Positions 46,191 through 58,400 of a stretch of 64,000 nucleotides of DNA are shown here, piece after piece. This DNA comes from Delphinus delphis (lineage: Eukaryota > Chordata > Mammalia > Artiodactyla > Delphinidae): the NCBI RefSeq assembly GCF_949987515.2, contig NC_082695.1, positions 85,645,604-85,709,603 of the forward strand, in the 5' to 3' direction. Both the position numbers and the translations under genes were made by a program. Position 1 is the first letter of the stretch. Every line of letters starts with the position of its first letter. The notes under the pieces were generated by a model that was not told the origin of the DNA, searched no databases, and was given only the letters and a program-made list of their open reading frames with translations.

Positions 46191-48424
46191 TCCTGAGAGC
46201 TGGTCGAGCACTTATCTGCTCATATTCTCTTCTGGGTTTATCGAGCAAGGCTGTAGACTCTTCTGACCCAAATGTGTGCCTTTAAGACAAAGTATTCACT
46301 TGTGTGGTACAGAGTTGAACTGGGAAATATAAAAAGGATGGTGTAAGATATGGTCCACCTCTCAATAAGACAAGCCCCAAACCCGAGTGCCTGTGGAACA
46401 GTATGTGAGCGTGTGATGGGAAGAGTGAAATGGAAAGTGAGATAAGATTGGTAAGTGTTATTTTGAGTTTCAAGGCTCCTTCTCTCCCTGCCTAAGGTGC
46501 CCCTTTGGCCTTGATTCAACACGAGGATGCCACAAGCATCCTTCACTGTCTCTTTGACCACTTTGGACCACACATTCCAAAATTTAACAGACAATTCTCT
46601 TCCTGTCTCCCCAAATTCTGACTCTATTTAAAGATTCTGGTTGGTGTTTCTTCCTCTCCAGGGCATGTCTCCTTTGACATGGTCTCAGGACACCCACAGG
46701 TGTACAGGCCTGTCTCAGGCTCTGACAAGGTGTGCCTGGGACCCACTTATAAACATACTGGACCCAACCCCTTCCCACAGGGTGTACTTGGAACTCAGAG
46801 CTGATTTTGACATGGTCTTTTACAAGTTGCTTTTGTATCTCCCCCTAAAGGGAACTGAGATGCCTAGTAATTTCAAACAATACGAATGACTTAATATACC
46901 TGTAAACTTGATAAAATCATTAGAAGACATCATTCAAAGTTAATGGACATTTAAGAAAGTCTCTAGTAGAGGTCATTCTTTTCGTAGGCATTTTTCAAAA
47001 ATAAAATCTTAAAGTTTACTGAACAATTTTTTTTTTTTTTTGCTCTATTCTATTTTGAGTGAGGATGTCCTGGCGGCCTAACATTCTCTTCACAGATTCA
47101 GTTGGATATGGTTCTCCAGTGTGTCTTGGCTCTAATTATAGTAGAATGTGCCTGCGAGGTGTCCAACAGCTGCCACGTCCTTGTGAAAGGTATAGCTGCT
47201 TTTGAAAGTTAGTCTGGGGCTAGATCTCCTCAGCAAAAGTGAACTAGAAGTTGCCACATTTGTCTAGATAATTAAGAATGCGATGTGGTAAAAGTGGGTC
47301 TGAATTTCAGATGGACACTTTCTTTCCTGCTTGGATGTAATTGAAAAAAAATGCAATTGGTTTGACATTAGCATATTTCCACCTCCCAGAAAAAAAAATG
47401 TTTTTCATTGTAACCATATCTGACAGGTCTAGAATTCTCTAGAAGACTGAGGGTCCTATTTGCCTAACAGGGAAATATTCAACACACCTGTAGAATTTAA
47501 TATTGAAGGTGGATAATATTTTTCTTCCCATTGAGTTTGGTAGATGTTTCTGACAGTGTGGGATTATGAATCTTGATTTTTCTCATAATTTTCTAAAATC
47601 ATAAGAAAAGAAAAAACCAAAGAAAATTTTTTGGACAAATTTTTCCGTATTTTTCATCTTCTCCCAAAGCATCATTTTTGGGAAATCCTGAAGAAAATTT
47701 ATTTAACTTTAATAGTATAAGAGGCTAAACTGTTATAACTCTCTAAGCAAATTAGATATATTTTGGCTAAATGAAAAACATTAATATTTCGACTTTTTCT
47801 GGTCTCGACTTTAATAAAAAAGGTCTTCTGAGAAATTTGAAGGAAAAAATAATAAAGAAGATGAATGACAGGTGCACAGTGGGACTGGTCCCGCCATGGG
47901 GACTAGTGACCCTTCTTTTCCTCACCCGTAAACACAGAGCATCCAGTTGGAGAGGTAGTTCTGAGATTGTTGCTTTGTTTATAGTTTATAAAAACAAACA
48001 AAGCCACCAAAACACATTCACTCACGAGCACTCAGCCAGTGCCACATCACCTTCACATCAAAAAAGGATGTTCCCCAAGTGCCTCTGAGAAACTCTTCCG
48101 TAGTGGGAAGTGGTCTGGGAGCCCTGTCGCCCTGTAAGTAAGCTCATCTGAGGACCGAGAGCTGGATCAGAAAAGAGCAAGACAAACATTTAGGTGGTTA
48201 TTTGAACACATTTTAAAAACCCATTATGCGATTAATTGTTGACAAATGCCCATAGTAAAATGGAAAAAGAAGAAAAATGAATGAATCAGGTGAGATTTAC
48301 TTATATTTTAATATCAGTAATAATTTGCATTATGTTTGATGAGTAAACTTATCAGTACAGATGCTCCTAATTCCATAGCCCACCGAGCCTTCGTAAAGGA
48401 CAGGTAAGAACAACAGGGGCCCCA
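46191..48424. other. Unrecognised non-coding sequence
   Basis: No repeat recognised other than T15 at 47027-47041. Frames are at most 118 codons and without recognisable domains. Confidence 0.4.
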
Positions 48425-48557
48425 TAGGTTCATGGAGTACTCCCTGTGTCAGGCTCAGCTGTGCTAACGCGTAAATGTTGTTACATTTAACCTCCTCTGA
48501 AGCTTGGCTTGACTATCAGATCAGGAAACAAGTGTCAAAGACTTAAAGAACCTATGA
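48425..48557 (-). mobile_element. MIR, antisense
   Basis: GAGTACTCCCTGTGTCAGGC, TCAGCTGTGCTAACGCGTAA, TTACATTTAACCTCCTCTGA and GATCAGGAAACAAGTGTCAA follow the full complement of MIR in order. Confidence 0.65.
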
Positions 48558-48790
48558 ATGGGGTCATCGGGGCACATCACTCTTCTGTTTACAACCTACG
48601 ATGGAGTTCTAATGGCTTCAAGTAAAACATAACTATGTGAACATGTTATAAGCAATTTATACCTATGATGATGTCGTCTTCCATGTGTCCATGATAATGA
48701 AAAATCAAGCCGCCTCGTCTGTCTTCCTACCATGTACCTCTGCGTTTGTTACTTCCCAAATTCCTTGATGATTACTTTTCTTAAAACTAT
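48558..48790 (+). mobile_element. Possible L2 fragment, sense
   Basis: GGCACATCACTCTTCTGTTT then GGAGTTCTAATGGCTTCAAG resemble the L2 ORF2 end (ATGTCACTCCTCTGCTCAAA and CTCCAATGGCTTCCCA). The rest is too diverged to judge. Confidence 0.35.
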
Positions 48791-51140
48791 GAAACTGATC
48801 AAATTGGTGACCAGCTGTGTTATCCTTTGGTTAGCCTACTTTATCGTGATGATAAGGATTTGGTCTGACTTTGCAAATACCCGTGCTGCCACAAACAGGG
48901 CCACTGATGTTTTGGTTCAATGACTCAGCTTCTTTCACTTTCAGAATCTTTCTCAGTCACTGTCCTAAAACTATCTTCCAACCGTGAGAGTCAGCCAGCT
49001 TTGTAACACCGTCTTACAGATGCAGTTCAACTTTTATTGGTCATAATTTGTTTCACTGAATTTATATGGCTTTCAAGCCTTCAAAGTTAGTGACGCTTTC
49101 AGCCAGGAGGCATCTGTTTACAGAGCAGAGTGGGTGGTTTTTGGAAGCCTTGCCATGTTAGAACCAGGCTGGGGAGACACATGCAAATGCTCATTGAATC
49201 CGCATTTCCTACTGAGAATGCAGTCCTTAAGACTTTGAGCCCTTTGCCAATAGGAAAAATTAACACCCCTTAACATTGAACCTGCCCCAGTACTGTGATC
49301 TCTGTCCTGATGGCTTCCAATTATTGTCAGTTTGTTTTTTCCTGACGTCATGAGCTATGTGCTTCTGACACGTTCCTGCCTTGGCCAGAAAATACACTGC
49401 CCTTTCTGGTTGTTGCTTTAAACCATAATGAAGACAATAGTTGTGGATTCACGCTCAGCCATGATGTGGTGAGCTGAATTCTTCCTCTGAGCCCAACTAC
49501 GTGGGGAAAAATGTTTCTCATGTTCAGGAAACAAGTTTTGTGTGTCCCCTTGGTCTCATCTCTAAATGCCCTTGAACATACCAGTTTGGACAAATAAGTC
49601 AGAAATAGACATCTTCCCTCTCCCTACCTCTGCCCCTACTTTGTCCACCTTCATGGTGCTTCCAAATATAGATTACACAAGCAAGCGTCACAAACCCAAA
49701 AAACCAAAGACAAAAAAAAAAAAAAAAAAGAACAGAAAACAAACCACTGCTACCCACAAAAATTAATTGTGTTTTCCATGAATGATTCCTTTAGAATTGA
49801 TTAATTTTATATTCTCCAACAAATTTGTGAAGGTAATACACAAATATACAAACACACTGATATTCCTGAGTTTGAGGAAATATCATAGCTAGCTAAAGTA
49901 CTGATTTAAAACTCTAAAATAATCCTGGTACCCCAAGCTGAAGGATACCTCAGTGAATGATTTGCTATATCTGTTAACATTTTGACAAGATGTGTGCATG
50001 AGTACATGATGTTTGTATTTGGAGCACTTCTCACCTACCTTTTCTCCCTCTTGGTTCCCCTGAATCCCGAGTACAGAAAAGCAGCTGGCTGCGTGCACCC
50101 ATGGTCCATCTTGTTTGGAGGCCATGCTCGCTAAAGCAAGAGGAGCCAGTGTTGGTCCACCTCAGCATCTTTTGGGTCTGATGAAACAGGCTAATCGTGG
50201 ATCCACAGAGAAAATGTTAATTTTGACTGGGAGCCCTGCCATTCTGTGACTTTATTAGAAATAAAGAGACGTACGGTTAGCCTGAGGATGTCTCTTTTCT
50301 TTAAGAAAACAAAAATGCCATTGATAGGATGTCTCTAAAAGGCTACTTCTTATTCACTTCATGTCCTTCCAATGTTCCTCCACTATTCCAAGTCAGGGGG
50401 AAGGAATTGGGATATGTTACTACAGGGTCGTGGGTAGGGATGATCCAGGATTTTAGAACACCTTTCACACTGCATTTATTACCAGTTATGTAAACCATTG
50501 ATACTACAGAAGTCAAGCATTGATGCAAAAGATTGCACCTAGAGTCCTGCTGCCCCTACCTGCACAGGTGTCCCTGCCTGTCTTCCCTGGCCCAAGGAAT
50601 CCTGTCTTCTCTAGCTGCCCCCTCCTCTACTATTCTTCTTCTCCTTCAAGCTTATCAAAAGCATTTCTACCAAGATTTTTTCTTCTAATTTTGATTTGAT
50701 AAAGTCAAATACTTGTTATCATTTCGCTTGCAACATTCTTTTTCTTAGACTCTTTGCCTTTTGTATTCTTGTCGTTTTGTTGTCTGGATTGACACTTCTT
50801 ATACCAGGACCCTGTTCTCATTCTACACTGGACTGGCCCTTTCAGGGGTCAAGGCTCAATCAAACACAGCTATCTCACATGGTCGGGGTTCATTACAAGG
50901 ACTCAAAGGGATAGAGTGACTGCATAATGTACTGTCCAAATCAGAGCTCTTTGAGAATGAAGAAAGGCACTCTTGACTACCTGTCATGAAGCAGATGTAC
51001 TGAGACTGTCCTGGCCACACCGACACAGGTCCTTCCTCTTTCTTCCTTCCCCTCTTCAGCCTCTTTTGGGTCTGCCTCCATCTCCTTTTTTTTCCGGCCC
51101 TGCTACCTCCTACTCATAGGGGAAGTATATATAACACCTC
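48791..51140. other. Unrecognised non-coding sequence
   Basis: No interspersed repeat recognised. A18 at 49712-49729, after CAAACCCAAAAAACC, could be a retroposon tail, but no body or duplication is seen. Confidence 0.4.
49712..49729 (+). repeat. Poly(A) run, 18 bases
   Basis: Uninterrupted A18 in an A-rich context. Confidence 0.75.
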
Positions 51141-51145
51141 TCTGT

Positions 51146-51279
51146 CTTTTGTCTATCATCTATCAATCAATCTATCTGTCTATCTATCTATCTACCTGTC
51201 TATCTACCTGTCTATCTATCTAATCTATCTATCTATCTATCTACCTGTCTATCTATCTATCTATCTATCTGTCTATCTG

Positions 51280-51314
<35 letters not shown>

Positions 51315-51423
51315 GTATCTATCTATCTATCTATATATCTATCTATCTTTTGTCTATCATCTATCAATCAATCAATCTATCTATCTATCTGTCTATCTAT
51401 CTATCTATCTATCTATCTACCTG

Positions 51424-51466
<43 letters not shown>

Positions 51467-51597
51467 GTCTATCTATCTACCTGTCTATCTATCTAATCTA
51501 TCTATCTATCTATCTACCTGTCTATCTATTTGTCTATCTAATCTACCTGTCTATCTATCTATCCATCCATCTATCTAATCATCTATCTATCCATCTT
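51146..51597 (+). repeat. (TATC)n array with higher-order duplications
   Basis: About 450 bases of TATC units with TGTC, TACC, AATC and CATC variants. The block CTTTTGTCTATCATCTATCA with CAATC occurs from 51146 and again from 51347. A 53-base variant pattern beginning CTACCTGTCTATCTATCTAA occurs from 51204 and again from 51477. So the array grew by duplication of large segments as well as by single-unit slippage. Confidence 0.95.
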
Positions 51598-51707
51598 CTA
51601 AATCACCAGTCAATAAGTTTCTTTACAAATTTTGGGTACTAGACCAATCCAATGTTGGGCTCACTTGCTAAACTTTTAGATAATTTCACAACACAATGGA
51701 GAGAAAT

Positions 51708-52172
51708 AGGTTCTAGGTTGTTCAGGCTATGGATTAAACTGTGGAGACAGAAACACAAAATAAGGGTGGCCTAAACAACTTAGAGACGTGTTCCTCTTTC
51801 CCATAAAGGTCTAAGCTCCTTCTGGTTCACAAAGTTGTAAGGAGGTCAAGCTTCTCCTATGTCACTGCTTCCCTCTCTGGGATGTTGTTCTCTGCACATG
51901 GCTCGGGGGTGCAGGGAGAGCGGGGGTCTGAGGGTGTTCTCTTCTCTGATGCGGTCTACTACCATTCACATCCCTTCCGTACAATCGCTTCACTTCCATT
52001 CATATCCCATTGGCCAGTACATGGCCATCTAGCTTCCACTAGCTGCAAGGAAGTCTGGGGACTGTAGTTTTTCCTCTGCAAAGCCATATGTATGACTAAA
52101 AATTGGTCATTCTATTAATAAGAGAGAGCAGGAGGAAACAAGTACTTGGGGTGATCCACAGTTTCTGCCACG
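51708..52172 (+). mobile_element. Old interspersed repeat, LTR-like, family not named
   Basis: TGGCCTAAACAACTTAGAGA, CATATCCCATTGGCCAGTAC, ATGGCCATCTAGCTTCCACT, GCAAGGAAGTCTGGGGACTG and CACAGTTTCTGCCACG form a colinear pattern I know as a recurrent mammalian repeat, but I cannot name it safely. Non-coding. Confidence 0.5.
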
Positions 52173-53967
52173 CTTAGCAATATGACACTGGAGGATTTAC
52201 GCACATTGAAACGTAAAATTCTTGCCGCGGTTGTCTTTTAGTAATGACACTGTGCCTTTTGTAGTCTTCAATTTACTGTATCGTGATATATGTTATAGCA
52301 TCTATAAAAGCATTGTTACTTTAACTCAAAAGTTCCAATTAAGAATTATGCCAATCTCCATCTAATTGTGGAAGTATTATTTTAGTAGATTACATGAAAA
52401 GCTTACCAGATATACCATTCATTTCCTTACCTTTTTATTTAACTTAACTACAGAATCTCAAGTTTTTCAAGTCTAATACTTTTTGAAGCTCTTTTCATTT
52501 TGTACGTCCTGCATTATAATTTATAGTATAAAGCCACCTTTCTCAAAGTCTACAATTTCCTTAGTCTGAATTTTTCTTCTTTCTAACCTTTCTAAAGCTT
52601 CCTTCATATCAAGGAGATGACAAAGCTCATTATGACCATTAAGATGCAGATGCAATTAAGTTTTATTCTGCTTTATGTGATAGGTGCATGATTCCTTCTT
52701 GGAATGGGATCATTTTCTACAGGCCCACGACTTGTATACCCTCATTGATTTGCAAGGCTGTTTTAGAAAAAATATGTTCTCGACTCTGAATGAGGCACCT
52801 CTCCAACTTTGACCAAATCATTGCATTAATGTTCTTCAGATGATAACATCCCTTTAAAAAAATCCCTTGCCATTGTCCCCAGAGGAGCCCATAAAAATGC
52901 TTGTGTGCTTTGTTTGTGGCCACTTAAGTAATAGGAGAGCTCCCCCTACTGATTGGCATCGGGGAATTAAGGAGGAGGGGCCCATCCCAGGGTCTGGGCT
53001 CCAGGTAACTTCGCGAAAGCTCACGCGCAGACCAAGAAGAAATGGCTTGTTTGACACTGGCTTTTGAAATACCTAAAAACATCAGCATTTGTCAGGTAGA
53101 AAGATTTTCATTTCCAAGTTCTAACAGGTTATTATTATTCCAAGCAATGGAGAGTTAAAAAAGGTTGAACAACTGTAATAATGGTGGTGTCTGGATGTGG
53201 GCAGTGATTAGGTTTTACTGATTGTCTAAAACTCTCTCACCTAACTTTGTTTTGGATTTGTTTAAGAGATGTGTGCTAATTAGACCATGCAAATCACTTT
53301 GTTTTTCTGAAAATGAATTAAGCTTTCGGGCCTTCTCATGTTACAGGGGCAGGTCACCACCCACACGGTTCCTCTGGGTTACCTGGGAGGAGAGCCTGTC
53401 TCATGCTGAACTGTCAGAAGATTCCATCATGGGAAGAGTGGAGTTTAGTAATATGGCGTTTGAAAGCATGTTCAAGTTGTAAAATGTTGGATTCTATTTT
53501 TATTAAAAATCACTTAAACTTTCAACATTGTGAAAAAGATTTATTTAACATACAATTCACAAGCCCTTTTGAATGCATATTATAGGGGAAAAATACAGCA
53601 GACGATGTTTCTAAAACTTAAGTTATTGTCCTGAAGGGACGAAACAGATGAGTTAACTGTTGAAATCCTATTGTTTCATTAGACTGTCTGTAAAAACATT
53701 TAACATTTTATATTTGTAGTGTTATGAGGAAGCTATATATCCATCTCCTTCAACTATACAGATATAAATGCTCTTTATTATTTGGGAATATTGTATAGAA
53801 TCTACATAAAGCTGTAGAGGCTGCCGAGAAACGTTTTATTGAAAGAACCCCCAAGTGGAGAAACTACACTCAGCAGCTGGAGAAGCATATTATGCAGTAA
53901 GCTTGATAAAAACACCACATCTGTGGGAGGGAGGGCCATTTTTTAGACAATCCTTTTTTGTATCTGA
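52173..53967. other. Unrecognised non-coding sequence
   Basis: No repeat or exon recognised. AT-rich at 52200-52700 and 53500-53800. Confidence 0.4.
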
Positions 53968-54099
53968 ATAGGTTTTTTAAAAAACTGTTTCACTGAGATA
54001 TAATTTGCGTACAATAAAATTCTCCCATTTAAAATGTACAGCTCAGTGTGTTTAGCTTATTTACAGGGCTGTGTAGCAATCACCACAACCTAATTTTTA
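53968..54099 (-). mobile_element. Old L1 3' UTR, antisense, first part
   Basis: GTTTCACTGAGATATAATTT, GCGTACAATAAAATTCTCCC and GTGTAGCAATCACCACAACC are the complement of an L1 3' UTR. It is interrupted by a long CHR SINE and resumes at 54453. Confidence 0.75.
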
Positions 54100-54452
54100 A
54101 AAATTATTTAATTAATTCATTTATTTTTGGCTGCGTTGGGTTTTCGTTGCTGCGCGCGGGCTTTCTCTAGTTGCCGCGAGCAGGGGTTACTCTTCGTTGC
54201 GGTGCGCGGGCTTCTCATTGCGGTGGCTTCTCTTGTTGCAGGGCACGGGCTCTAGACGCATGGGCTTCAGTAGTTGTGGCACATGGGCTCAGTAGTTGTG
54301 GCTCGCGGGCTCTAGAGCACAGGCTCAGTAGTTGTGGCGCACGGGCTTAGTTGCTCCGCGGCATGTGGGATCTTCCCAGACCAGGGCTCGAACCCGTGTG
54401 CCCTGCATTGGCAGGCGGATTCTTAACCACTGCGCCACCAGGCAAGCCCACT
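54100..54452 (-). mobile_element. CHR-type SINE (long form), antisense, nested in L1
   Basis: Begins with the complement of an A-rich tail (AATTAATTCATTTATTTTTG), then GGCTGCGTTGGGTTTTCGTT. A long body has three TCAGTAGTTGTGGC-type modules at about 54267, 54288 and 54326, ending in the complement of the tRNA-Glu-like head. A perfect 15-base target duplication, ACAACCTAATTTTTA, lies at 54085-54099 and 54453-54467. It has the same body type as the copy at 23.3 kb. Confidence 0.93.
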
Positions 54453-55257
54453 ACAACCTAATTTTTAGAACATCTTCCATCATCTCCAGAGGAAACCCTG
54501 TATCCATTAGGGGTCACTCCCTGTTACCTTCCAATCCCCTCAAACCCCGACCCAGCCCCAGACAGACACTGATCTACTTCTGTCTCTGTGGATTTGCCTA
54601 TTCTCGATATTTCATATAAATGGAGTCATATAATATTTGATCTTTTGTGACTGGCTTCTTTCATAGCATAACGTTTGAGGTTTATTCTTGTGGTAGTATA
54701 TATAGGTAGTCCATTCCTTTTCTTTTTTTGTATTGCTATTACATGGGCATACCGCAGTTCGTTTATGCCTTTAACAGTTGATGGGCATTTGGGTTGCTTC
54801 CATCATTTGGCTATGATGAATAACAGCTGTTATATACATTCGTGTATGAGTCTTTGTATGGACACACATTCTCATTTTACAGGTAGTTACTAGGGTTAGA
54901 ATTTCTGGGATACATGGTATCTTTATATTTCACATTTTGAGGTACTGCCAAACTGTTTTCCAACGTGAATATACCATTTTACATTCCCATCAGCAAAGTG
55001 CGTTTCAATTTCTCCACATCCTTGCCAACAGTTGTTATTGGCTGTTGTTTTGACTTAACCATTCTAATGGATGTGTAACGGTCTCTTATTGTGATTTTGA
55101 CTTGTGTTTCCCTAATAAGTAATGACAGTGAATATGTTTTTCATGTGCCTTTTCCATCATTTGTATATCTTCTTTGGAGAAATGTCTGTTCAAATCCTTT
55201 GCTCATTTTATAGTTGGGTTATTATTATGTTGTAAGCGTTTTTTGTTTTTGTTTTTT
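54453..55257 (-). mobile_element. Old L1 ORF2 end and 3' UTR, antisense, second part
   Basis: Continues the L1: CTGTGGATTTGCCTATTCTC near 54586, TTTCATATAAATGGAGTCAT near 54609, ACATTCCCATCAGCAAAGTG near 54980, TCTCCACATCCTTGCCAACA near 55011. Ends near GTTTTTTAG at 55257, where a sense L1 begins. Confidence 0.8.
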
Positions 55258-58200
55258 AGTATGGTCTGGATACAATGAAATTGAAAAGAGGAAATCTATA
55301 GAGGAAATTTTAATGAAAACCTCAAACCTGGTTTTTTGAAAAGATCAATGAAATTGCTAAACCTTTAGCTAGGCTTACCAAGAAAAAAAGAGAGAGGACA
55401 AAAGTTACTAATAACAGAAATGAAAGAAGATACATCACTTCATATCCCATAGGCATTAGAAAGACAAAGAATACTAAGAACAACTCTATGCTTACAAGTT
55501 GATAACCTGGATGAAACGGACCAATTCCTTGAGAGGCAAATTCTGCCAAAACTCACAGAAGGAGAGATCGACTATCTGAACAGGCCTATATCTATTAAAG
55601 ACATTAATTCAATAATTAATAACCTTCCAAAAGAAAAATTGCCAAGCCTAGATGGGCTCACTGGTAATTTCTACCAATTCTCTGCAGTCTCTTTCAGAAG
55701 ATGCCAGCAGAGGAAATACTTCCTAACTCATCTGATAAGGCCAATTGTGGCCAACATTACCCTAATACCAAAACCAGACAAAGACATTACAAGAAAACAA
55801 CAGACCTGTATCTCTCATGAACATAGATGCAAACACCCTGTAAAAGTTATTAGCAAATTGGACACAACAGCGTATAAAAAGATTTATACACAATGACCAA
55901 GTGGGATTATTCTAGGATTGAATTATTCAACATTTAAAAATCAATTAATGTAATCAATCTCATCGATAGGCTAAAGAAGAAATATTGCATGATCATATCA
56001 ATAGGGACAGAGAAGAATTTGACAAAGTCTAATGCTCATTCGTGATAAAAAAAACTCTGCAAACTAGAAATACAAGGGAACTTCCTTAACTTGGTAAAGA
56101 ACATCCTCAAAAAACTTGCAGCTAACTTCATATTTAATAATTAACTAGAAGCTTTCCTGCTAAGAACAGGGATAAGGCTTAACATTGTACTGGAAGTCCT
56201 AGCTGAAGCAATATATATATGTGAGAAATAAAACTATCTTTGTTTATAGATGACATGATCATCTACGTAGTAAATTTGAAGGCATCAACAAGAAAACTCC
56301 AGGAACGAATAAATGATTATAGCATGGTTGCATAGTACGATGTTAATATACAAAAGTCAGTTGCTTTCCTATTTCCAGCAATGAACAAGTGAAATTTGAC
56401 ATTTAAAACACAATGTCATTTACATTAGCAACCTCCAACATGATATTTAGGTGCAAATCTAATCCAATATATACAAGATCTACGTGAGGAAAACTACAAA
56501 ACTCTGGTGAAAAAAGTAAAAAAGAACAAAATAAATGGAGAAATATTCTATGTTCATGGATAGGAAAGTTCAATATTGTCAAGTTGTCAGTTCTTCCCAA
56601 ATTGATCTATAGAGTCAATGCAATCACAATCAAAATCCCAGCAAGTTATTTTGTGAATATTGACAAACTGATTCTAAAGTTTGTATGGAGAGGCAAAAGA
56701 CACAGAATAACCAGCTCAGTATTGAAGGAGAAGAAAAAAGTTGGAAGACTGATGCTACCTGACTTTAATATTTACTATGAAGCTACAGTAATCAAGACAG
56801 TGTGGTACTGGTGAAAGAGTAGACAATAGATCAATAGAATAGAATAGCGAGCCCAGAAATATACCCACTTAAATATAGTCAACTGATATTTGACAGAGCA
56901 ACAAAGATAACCCAATGAATACAGGATAGTTGTTTCAACACATGGTGCTAGAACAATTGGATATCAACATGCAAAACAATAAATCTAGACCCAGACCTTG
57001 CATCCTTCAGAAAAATTAACTCAAAATCGATCATAGACTTAACTGTACAATGAAAAGCTATCAAACTCCTAAAAGATAACACAGGAGAAAACCTAGATGA
57101 GCTTGGGTGTGGTAATGATTTTTTAAATACAGTACCAAAGGCACAATCTGTGAAACAAAGAATTGATAAACTGGGGTTCACTGAAATTAAAAACTTGGAG
57201 AAAAAGTTTGTAAATGATAATCTAAGTTCCTGTTATTCAAAATATACCAAGAACTCTTAAAACTCTACAATATGAAAATGAGCACCTCAATTAAAAATGG
57301 GCAAAAGATCTAAACAGTCACCTCACCAAAGATATATAGATGGCCAACAAGCATATGAAAAGATGTTCTACATCATATGTCATTAGGGAATCGCAAATTA
57401 AAACAATAATAAGATTCCACTACACATCTCCTAAAATGGCCAAAATCTAAGATACTAACACCACCAAATGCTGGGAAGGATGTAGGCACCTGGAACTCTC
57501 ATTCCTTGCTGGAAAGAATACAGAATGTTACAGCCACCTTGTAACACATTTCAGCAGTTTCTTACAAAACTAAACATACTCTTGCCATACGACCCAGCAA
57601 TCATGCTCGTTGGTATTTACTTAAAGGAGTTGAAAACTTATGCCCACACAAAAACCTTCACAGAGATATTTATAGCAGTTTCATTCCTAATTGCCAAAAC
57701 TTGGAAGCAACCAAGATGTCCTTCAGTAGGTGAATGAATAAATATAATGTGGTCCATCCAGACAATGGAATATTATTCAACATTAAAAAGAAATGAGCTA
57801 GGAAGCCATGAAAAGACAGGGAGGAACCTTAAATACATAGTACGAAGATGAAAAGATCCAATGTGAAGAGGCTACATATGATATAATTTCAATACATGAC
57901 ATGCTGGAAAAGACAAAACTACAGAGACAGTAAAAGGATCAGTGGTGCCAGGGGTCAGCAGGCAGTGAGAGGTGAATGGGTGGAGCCCAGAGGATTTTCA
58001 GGGCAGTGAAGCTTCTCTGTCTGATGCTGCAATGATGGATACGTTCCATTTTACCTTTGTCCAAACCCATAGAAGGTACAACACCAAGAGTGAATCCCAA
58101 CATGATCTATGAACTTTGGGTGAGTTTGATAGGTCAGTGTAGGTTCATTGACGGTAATGAGTGTCCCACTGTGGTGGGCGGTGCTGATAATGGGGGCAGG

Positions 58201-58300
58201 GTGCGTGTGTGGGGATGGGGGATCTATAGACATCTCTGTTCCTTCCCCTCAATTCTGTTGTGAACCTAAAACTGCTCTAAAAAAACTCTATTAAAAGGAA
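55258..58300 (+). mobile_element. Old L1, sense, ORF2 and complete 3' end
   Basis: About 3 kb of 5'-truncated L1. Seen in order: the RT N-terminal region (frame at 55639-55896 with LDGLTGNFYQF and LIPKPDKD); the RT catalytic core at 56243-56254 reading Phe-Ile-Asp-Asp (the family has FADD); a post-RT stretch at 56584-56814 with IKIPASYF and LPDFNIYYEA; a C-terminal stretch at 57525-57737 with LPYDPA and TWKQPRCPS; then the 3' UTR with GTGAACCTAAAACTGCTCTA and a short A-rich end. Frames are broken by stops and indels between these windows, so it is inactive. The short frames are pieces of one dead ORF2. Confidence 0.88.
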
Positions 58301-58317
58301 TTAAAGCCAATATATGA

Positions 58318-58400
58318 TAGTTGAAAAAATGTGATTTTGTATGTAAAGTACCTAGAACAGTGATGAGCACCCAATAAACGTTAGCTGTTATTATTACATC
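58318..58400 (+). mobile_element. MIR 3' end, sense
   Basis: GTAAAGTACCTAGAACAGTG, ATGAGCACCCAATAAACGTT and AGCTGTTATTATTACAT are the last part of MIR. Confidence 0.7.

Noticed and set aside
51146..51597. CRISPR-like regular array
   Set aside because: Units are four bases with no spacers, and the host is a mammal; it is a microsatellite.
55639..57737. Several short frames with reverse-transcriptase-like words
   Set aside because: Pieces of one broken L1 ORF2 in different frames, with stops and indels between them; not separate genes.
27640..58300. Full-length active L1
   Set aside because: All L1 copies are 5'-truncated or interrupted and carry many stops; none has both intact frames.
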